Shown: in pieces, positions 58,518 to 64,000 of the stretch | Position numbering within the stretch: position 1 is the stretch's first letter | Layout: every line of letters begins with the position of its first letter | DNA from: Desmodesmus armatus | Lineage: Eukaryota > Chlorophyta > Chlorophyceae > Sphaeropleales > Scenedesmaceae | DNA: 64,000 bases | Reading direction: 5' to 3' | NCBI GenBank assembly: GCA_007449985.2 | Contig: VIIQ02000555.1 | Coordinates: 310,001 to 374,000 of the forward strand | Notes under the pieces: model-generated | Databases searched by the model: none | Told to the model about the DNA's origin: nothing | Seen by the model: the letters and a program-made list of their open reading frames with translations, nothing else | Translations under genes and position numbers: made by a program

Positions 58518-61500
58518 ATGTACCCGCAGCCAGCTGGCCAAGCTGCTGGAGGCACAGCACCCCAGCAGTACCCTGCAGCACCCATCCAGGCACAAGTGCC
58601 TCCTGAGGCCTCAACAAGGTCTTGCAGCATCACCCACATGTGCAGCAGCACTTCAAGTTTGATGCCCCCCACAGCCGAGGTGCAAGTGTGCGATACCCAA
58701 CAGCAGCAGCTCTCACCCATCCCATCCCAAGGCACTGCTGCTGGCCCCCACCATGTGCCTGCAGCTGCTGAGCCACCTCACCTGAGTGCCAGCCAGGCAA
58801 TGCCTGCATCAGCAGCCGCTGTTGCTGCTGCTGCTGCTGCCTCAGCTGCACCCGCCAGCCAGCAGTTGCCCAGCTCCACAGGCCCACTGCTCAGCATTGT
58901 CCAAGGTGGCTACCTGCCATCAGCTGCAGCACTGCCACCAGCAGCGGGCACCAGCCAGCAGCCCTCCCACGCCAACAACACCCAGGTCCCCAGCAGGACG
59001 GGCACAACAGCCCCAGCAGCCCCTGCAGGTGCCGCCCAGCTGCCTCAGGGCCGTCCTATGAAGATCACCAGCCTGCAGGCCCTGCCAGCTGACCACCCCC
59101 TGGCCCTGCTGCTAGCAGGCATCGACACCACACACAACCCAGCCAGCCTGGACCCTGCCACCCTCAAGCAGCTCCTGCAGCAGCAGCAACCACAGCAACA
59201 GCAGCAGCAGCATGCTGGCAGCAGCGGCCACAGCAGCATCAGTGGCCACCTGCTGCCTCCTGAGCAGCAAGGCCTGCTTGAGAGCAAGGCAGCAGCACGC
59301 GGCTCTGCTGCTGCTGCTGCTGCTGCTGCTGCAGGCACCCATGCAGCACTCCGCGCCCAGAACCCCCTAGGCCCAGCAGACCAGTCCCCAGATGTTCAGA
59401 CAGCATGTCTACCCCTACACAACTGCAGTGACCCTGCCGCCCTGGCAGCAGCAGGAGCACCGGTCGCCGCGTCCGCAGTGCCCGACAGTCGCCTCAGGCA
59501 GGGGCTGGCCAGCAGCAACCACAGCAAGGCTGCCAGGAGGCTTGACGTCCTGTTTGAAGATGATGACCCTGCTGCTGCTGCTGCTGGTTGGGGTGGTGGC
59601 ATGGGCCCTGATGCAGGCGGTGCTGCCACTCTGTCCCAGCACCAGTTGGCGCACAGTGATCCCTCCCTGGGCTTTGCTGCCCCAACCTCTGCAACAGCAC
59701 CGCCAACAGCACCACCACCTGCAGGACCAGCAGCGACAACAGCAGCTGCTGGTCCTGCGGCAGCAGCAGGTGCTGCCGCACCTGACAGGCTGGACGTGCT
59801 TCAGCTGTTGGGGCCTGTGGGTCCTGCCACAGCAGCAGTGCTTGAGGGGCTGCTGGCACTGGACGCCAGCAACACACTGGCCCTGGGAGGTGGCAGCAGC
59901 CACAGCAGAGGCCTGGCCAACACTACCACTGCTGGCCAGCCTGGCCTGGCTGCTGCTGCAGCAGCACCTGCTGCAGACCACAAGACACCACAGGACAGCA
60001 TGGCAGAAGAAGCAGCTGCAGCAAGTGCCACTGCCAACTCCTTCCCTGCCAACTCTTCACACAACATCACAGACAGGGCCCCACAGCACCAGCAGCAGCA
60101 GCAGCAGCTCCTGCAAGCCACCCTGTCCTCCTGGGAAGCTGCCGGAGTGGGCAATTCTGCTGGTGGCAAGCTCTCCATGTATGACATCCCTGCTGAAGCC
60201 CTTTGGCTGCTAGACACACCTGCAGCAGCAGCAGCCGCAGCAGAGGCAGAAGCCGCAGCCTGCGCAGCAGCACAAGCTGCTGCTGCTGCTGCTGCACCCG
60301 CAGACACCACACGGCCTGGCAGCGGCAGCACCAGCACAAGGTGGGTCCAAGGCCCACATGCCAGCCAAGGTGCTGCCAGGCCTGATACTGCCGGCAGCAG
60401 CGGCCAGCTGCGGTTCAGGGGTGAGGGTGCAACCCCCGCAGGGCCCCCTGGTGCTGCTGCCAGCAGCATGCTGCTGTACCCCAACAGGCTGTACCCCTCA
60501 GCAGACCTGAGGACAGCAGGGACCCACCCACGTGACAGGCATGCTGCTGCAGCTGCCAGCAACCCCTCCGCAGCAGCAGCAGCTGCAGGAACCTCAACAG
60601 CAGCAGCAGCAGCAGCAGGTGGGAGGGGCATGCCTGGGCCTGGGGGTGCTGTTGGCTGGGTGGTGACCACCCCCACCAGGCGGCAGCAGCCAGTCAGGCG
60701 GCACAGCAGCAGCATCAACACAGAGGCCATGCTGCAGACACCACCAACACACACCAGAGGTGCAGCACTACACAAGCTGCAGGCAGCAGCTGCACGGGGC
60801 TTTGGTGCCGCCCTCATGCAGGATGCACTGGGCTTTGGCCTAGGCCTGGGGGCCGACCCTTCCCTGCTCCTCCCCTCTGACAGCGACCCAACAGCAGGTG
60901 ATGAGGACAGAGCAGTAGCAGCAGGTGGCACAGGAGCCGGCAGCAACAGCCCTGGGTGTCTGGTGGGGACCCCTAGGGGGGCACGTCCCATGGGTGTGCA
61001 AAACCTGCTGCTGGGCTGGTCACCAGGCTTCTTAGGACTGCAGCTGCGCAGCCCTGCCGGCCCCACAGCCGCAGGTGCAGGGGCTGGGTTCATCTCCCCT
61101 ACTGGACTGCGGGCCCCTGGAGCACAACAGCCAGGCGGCGGGGGTCCTGCTACTGCCAGTACACCCCATGCGCGTGCAGCACCCGCCGCCGCTGCAGCAG
61201 ATGCTGCTACTGGGTGCGTGGGGTTGATGTCTCCTGGTGCGCTGATCACCCACAACCCCCTCAGCACCCTCCACCCTGGGGCTCACCACCTGCTGCAGCT
61301 GCAGGGGCCTGAACGCTGCTGGGGCCTAGTGGGACAGGGCAGCAGCACACCACCAGCCTCACCAGCAGCAGCAGCAGCAGTGGCAGCATGTGGGTCTGCA
61401 GGGACCGCAGCACCTGCTGCAGCTGAGGGCCACACCCTGGCTGGTGGTGCTGCAGCAGCGGCGGCAGCAGCACCTGGTGATGTTCCTGCAACAGCAGGTG

Positions 61501-64000
61501 CTGAGACAGCAACGGAGAGGTTGGCGACAGCAACAGCACAGCTGGCAGAAGGTGCAAGTGCAGCCGCAGCTGCAGCCGCACCCACAGCCAGTGCTGGGCT
61601 CAGCAATGCAGCAGAGCGGCCTGCTGTTGATCAGAACCAGAGGTCTGTTGAGGGTCCTGCCGCCAGCGCTGCACAGCAGCCAGGCAGCACCCCCGCCCCT
61701 GCTGACGTACAGGAGGCTGCACATCAGACACAGGTGCAGGCGCATGGATCTGGTGGCCGCCGTACACGCAGCACCTCTGCTGGCACATTGAAGCTGACAG
61801 CTGGAGAGGCACAGGTTGCTGCCCGCTTGGCTGCTGAGGCTGCCTTTGCTGCTGCTGCTAAGCCAATGGCACAGCCAGCACCAAGCAAGGCCGCAGCAGC
61901 AGGCAAGGCGGCAGCGGGCAAGACAGCAGTAGCAGCAGCAAGCAAGGCTGCAGCAGCAGCAGCAGCAGCAGCAGGGCAGGGAAGCTCAGGGGTGCGCAGG
62001 ACTCGGGCGTCTGCCAGGCAGCAGGACTGCAGCAGCACCCAGCCACAGGCAGCACCTTCTGTACCCGCTGACAAGGGCATCCCCTCTCTGCCACCACCGC
62101 CAGCAGCAGCAGCACCAGGAGCACGGGCTGCCAAACAGGACCCCCGCTTGTTGCTAGCAGCAGCAGCACCAGCAGCAGCAGCAGTGGCACTGCCCTCGGC
62201 CACACCTGGCATGGCCTGCACCACAACAGACATCACTGCCACAGCTCAGGCAGCCAAGGCCAGCACACACCAGGCTGAGAAGCCTCCAACCTCCTCACAC
62301 CTTGCAGCACCTTCCAAAGCAGACTCTGTTGCTGCGGCTGCGGCTGCTGCACAACCTCACTTGGCTGGCAAGGCCTGCGGTGATGGCAGCAACACGGAGC
62401 AGGCCCCTACCCCTGTCACCCTGAGGTCACACACGGTTGAGCCAACACACCCGACAGACCCAAACCACAAGGGACCGCCAGTGGCAGCACGTGCAGGCCT
62501 CTGCAGCAGCATCAACACTGGTGCAGCTCCAGTTGCTGTGTCAGCATCATCAGCGTCCCTCACAGGTGTCTCTGAGCCAAACTGCACATCAGACCCAGCC
62601 TCTGCCAGCCTGCTGCTGCACACCAAGCAGCAGCAGCAGCAGCAGACTTTCAGGAGTCCAGTGACGCCAGGAGCAGCATTGACAGCAGCAGCAACAGCAG
62701 ACTGTGCAGGGGCTGGAGCACCAGCAGCAAAGCTACCCGCCTGGCTAGCCGCGGCTGCAGCAGCTGCAGGTAGGCCAGCAGCCAAGCGTCGCAGGGAGGA
62801 GCAGCTGGGTGGTGCTGACAACACCCAGCAGCAGCAGCAGGAGCGGCCTCTGCGCAGCCAGCGCCGCCGCTCCGTCTCTGCCTGTGATGCCGGCCCTGGT
62901 GCAGCCAGCACACCGGTAGATACACCAGCAGCAGCAGCAGCAGCTCAGAAGCGGCCAAAACGCAGGGACCCCCAGTTTGACACTGCCAGCGATGAGGAAG
63001 GGGCCCAGCAGCAGCAGCAGGGCCTGGCACCCACAGCGACCCCTGCCTCAGCAGCGGCAGCAGCTGCTGCACAGACTGCAGGCACCTCAGGGATCGCATC
63101 AGCTGCTGCCACAGCAGCAGCAGGAGCAGCAGCAGATGCCGTTTTCAGCCCACGCATGACCACCCCCGCGGCCAAGCCACGCCCACTGCTCCTCCCAGCA
63201 GCACTGCCGGCCTCTGTGGCTGCAAACCCACCCAATGTCGGCAGGGCAGCAGCTGCCGCTGCTGGTGCTACTGCTGGTGCTGCAGCTGGCGGTGCTGCTG
63301 CTGCTGCTGCTGCTAGCCCAGCAACTGGATGGCCAGCAGGCAGCAGCCGGGGTGGTGTTGTGTTGGACGAGCTTGAGTTCCCCACCACCTTTTTTGACCC
63401 TGAAGACCCCCACACACTGAGGCTGCGGCCCAGGAGGGCAGCGGCAAGGGATGCAGACAAGCGCATGAGGGAGCAGAAGCAGCAGCTGGTGCAGCTGCAG
63501 GCACAGCTGCACAGCAAGGGCCAGGGGTCTGCTGGCAGGACTGACAGACAGCCAACAGCAGCAGATGGTGGCGGTGATGATGTGCCCCTGCTGCAAACAG
63601 GCAGCAGGCTGCAGCAGGCGCAGCGCCGCAAGCCAGCTGCAAGCATGAAGGACAACACAGCAGCAGCAGCTGCACCAGCAGAACCCCAGAGCCGCCCAAA
63701 GAAGCGCGCGGCAGCAGCAGCGGCAGCTGGTGTTGCCTGGGGTGTCACCCAGCCAGCTGCCCGCAAGCGGCTGTGCCTCATCAAGAACGCCCCACAAGGT
63801 GTACCTCCCGCAACACCAGCCGCTGCAACAGCCAAAGCCAAAGCAGCAGCTGCTAAGGCCAAACGCACCCGGGACAACCTTGAGCAGACCGCTGCAGCAG
63901 CAGACAGCGGTGATGGCCCCTCAGAGTCCCTCAGCGGCAGTGAGAGTGACAGCGACAGCGGGGCCACCAGCGGCAGCAGTGAGTGGGCAGCCAGTGGTGA
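58518..64000 (+). CDS. Giant low-complexity nuclear-type protein, runs off the end
   Basis: One uninterrupted frame of 1,827 codons from ATG 58518 to the window edge, with no intron. In-frame stops lie just upstream (58485, 58494). The protein is Ala/Gln/Pro/Ser/Thr-rich with poly-Ala and poly-Gln runs and no recognised domain. Basic clusters that could be nuclear localisation signals occur late (KRRREEQ near 62785, KRPKRRDPQF near 62950, RPKKRAAA near 63700). Two more ordered islands stand out: DELEFPTTFFDPEDPHTLRL at about 63369-63425, and KRMREQKQQLVQLQ (63460-63500), which looks like a short coiled coil. It ends acidic and Ser-rich (SGSESDSDSG). A DNA-binding domain may lie past the edge, as in the two AP2 genes, but nothing here proves it. 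Confidence 0.7.
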   Translation, partial: MYPQPAGQAAGGTAPQQYPAAPIQAQVPPEASTRSCSITHMCSSTSSLMPPTAEVQVCDTQQQQLSPIPSQGTAAGPHHVPAAAEPPHLSASQAMPASAAAVAAAAAASAAPASQQLPSSTGPLLSIVQGGYLPSAAALPPAAGTSQQPSHANNTQVPSRTGTTAPAAPAGAAQLPQGRPMKITSLQALPADHPLALLLAGIDTTHNPASLDPATLKQLLQQQQPQQQQQQHAGSSGHSSISGHLLPPEQQGLLESKAAARGSAAAAAAAAAGTHAALRAQNPLGPADQSPDVQTACLPLHNCSDPAALAAAGAPVAASAVPDSRLRQGLASSNHSKAARRLDVLFEDDDPAAAAAGWGGGMGPDAGGAATLSQHQLAHSDPSLGFAAPTSATAPPTAPPPAGPAATTAAAGPAAAAGAAAPDRLDVLQLLGPVGPATAAVLEGLLALDASNTLALGGGSSHSRGLANTTTAGQPGLAAAAAAPAADHKTPQDSMAEEAAAASATANSFPANSSHNITDRAPQHQQQQQQLLQATLSSWEAAGVGNSAGGKLSMYDIPAEALWLLDTPAAAAAAAEAEAAACAAAQAAAAAAAPADTTRPGSGSTSTRWVQGPHASQGAARPDTAGSSGQLRFRGEGATPAGPPGAAASSMLLYPNRLYPSADLRTAGTHPRDRHAAAAASNPSAAAAAAGTSTAAAAAAGGRGMPGPGGAVGWVVTTPTRRQQPVRRHSSSINTEAMLQTPPTHTRGAALHKLQAAAARGFGAALMQDALGFGLGLGADPSLLLPSDSDPTAGDEDRAVAAGGTGAGSNSPGCLVGTPRGARPMGVQNLLLGWSPGFLGLQLRSPAGPTAAGAGAGFISPTGLRAPGAQQPGGGGPATASTPHARAAPAAAAADAATGCVGLMSPGALITHNPLSTLHPGAHHLLQLQGPERCWGLVGQGSSTPPASPAAAAAVAACGSAGTAAPAAAEGHTLAGGAAAAAAAAPGDVPATAGAETATERLATATAQLAEGASAAAAAAAPTASAGLSNAAERPAVDQNQRSVEGPAASAAQQPGSTPAPADVQEAAHQTQVQAHGSGGRRTRSTSAGTLKLTAGEAQVAARLAAEAAFAAAAKPMAQPAPSKAAAAGKAAAGKTAVAAASKAAAAAAAAAGQGSSGVRRTRASARQQDCSSTQPQAAPSVPADKGIPSLPPPPAAAAPGARAAKQDPRLLLAAAAPAAAAVALPSATPGMACTTTDITATAQAAKASTHQAEKPPTSSHLAAPSKADSVAAAAAAAQPHLAGKACGDGSNTEQAPTPVTLRSHTVEPTHPTDPNHKGPPVAARAGLCSSINTGAAPVAVSASSASLTGVSEPNCTSDPASASLLLHTKQQQQQQTFRSPVTPGAALTAAATADCAGAGAPAAKLPAWLAAAAAAAGRPAAKRRREEQLGGADNTQQQQQERPLRSQRRRSVSACDAGPGAASTPVDTPAAAAAAQKRPKRRDPQFDTASDEEGAQQQQQGLAPTATPASAAAAAAAQTAGTSGIASAAATAAAGAAADAVFSPRMTTPAAKPRPLLLPAALPASVAANPPNVGRAAAAAAGATAGAAAGGAAAAAAASPATGWPAGSSRGGVVLDELEFPTTFFDPEDPHTLRLRPRRAAARDADKRMREQKQQLVQLQAQLHSKGQGSAGRTDRQPTAADGGGDDVPLLQTGSRLQQAQRRKPAASMKDNTAAAAAPAEPQSRPKKRAAAAAAAGVAWGVTQPAARKRLCLIKNAPQGVPPATPAAATAKAKAAAAKAKRTRDNLEQTAAAADSGDGPSESLSGSESDSDSGATSGSSEWAASG

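Noticed and set aside
59801..61267. 488-codon minus-strand open frame
   Set aside because: It is antisense to the plus-strand frame of the right-end gene. GCN/CAG repeats keep the opposite strand open, and the product is only Ala/Pro/Leu/Cys low complexity.
62945..63967. 340-codon minus-strand open frame
   Set aside because: Same reason: an antisense shadow of GCA/GCT-rich coding sequence.

Overview
The window is nuclear DNA from a green alga, most likely of the class Chlorophyceae. Genes are broken by many GT-AG introns, mostly with GTGAGT/GTAAGC-like donors and TGCAG acceptors. Coding sequence is G+C-rich, full of CAG/GCN codons, with long Gln and Ala runs. TGTAA, the usual green-algal poly(A) signal, lies about 300 nt past several stop codons. 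One gene looks like ASA1, a peripheral-stalk subunit of mitochondrial ATP synthase known only from chlorophycean algae. A Scenedesmus/Volvox-like base composition fits, but the species cannot be named. No bacterial operon, CRISPR array, rRNA or convincing tRNA was seen.

Layout. 1-7.8 kb: G/T-rich DNA with a possible terminal exon (260-472), a weakly supported spliced plus-strand gene with an F-box-like reading (to 6725) and several short tandem repeats. 7.86-14.59 kb (minus): ASA1-like. 14.97-25.83 kb (plus): SCC2/NIPBL cohesin loader. 26.69-33.29 kb (minus): FBF1-like ciliary transition-fibre coiled-coil protein. 33.87-37.69 kb (plus): membrane-anchored cyclophilin with a PAN-like Cys domain. 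37.8-38.4 kb: minisatellite cluster. 38.96-43.05 kb (minus): Gln-rich AP2-domain protein. 44.92-52.37 kb (minus): IRC3-like SF2 helicase. 53.40-56.46 kb (minus): second AP2-domain protein. 58.52-64.00 kb (plus): start of a huge intronless low-complexity nuclear-type protein running off the end.

The genes are a mixed eukaryotic neighbourhood, not a pathway: energy (ASA1), chromosome cohesion (SCC2), cilium base (FBF1), protein folding (cyclophilin), organelle nucleic acid (helicase) and transcription (two AP2 proteins). ASA1/SCC2 and FBF1/cyclophilin are head-to-head pairs with 385 and 577 bp between start codons, so shared promoters are likely. The two AP2 genes flank the helicase and share a C-terminal extension, suggesting an old local duplication.

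Exon models were built by hand from splice-site phase and family resemblance. In three genes (SCC2, first AP2, helicase) the frame slips by one base at four places, mostly near G/C runs; assembly indels are the simplest explanation. No gene set here is clearly a new biological system. The least familiar items are the PAN-cyclophilin fusion, the AP2 C-terminal extension, and the 1,827-codon open frame at the right end.
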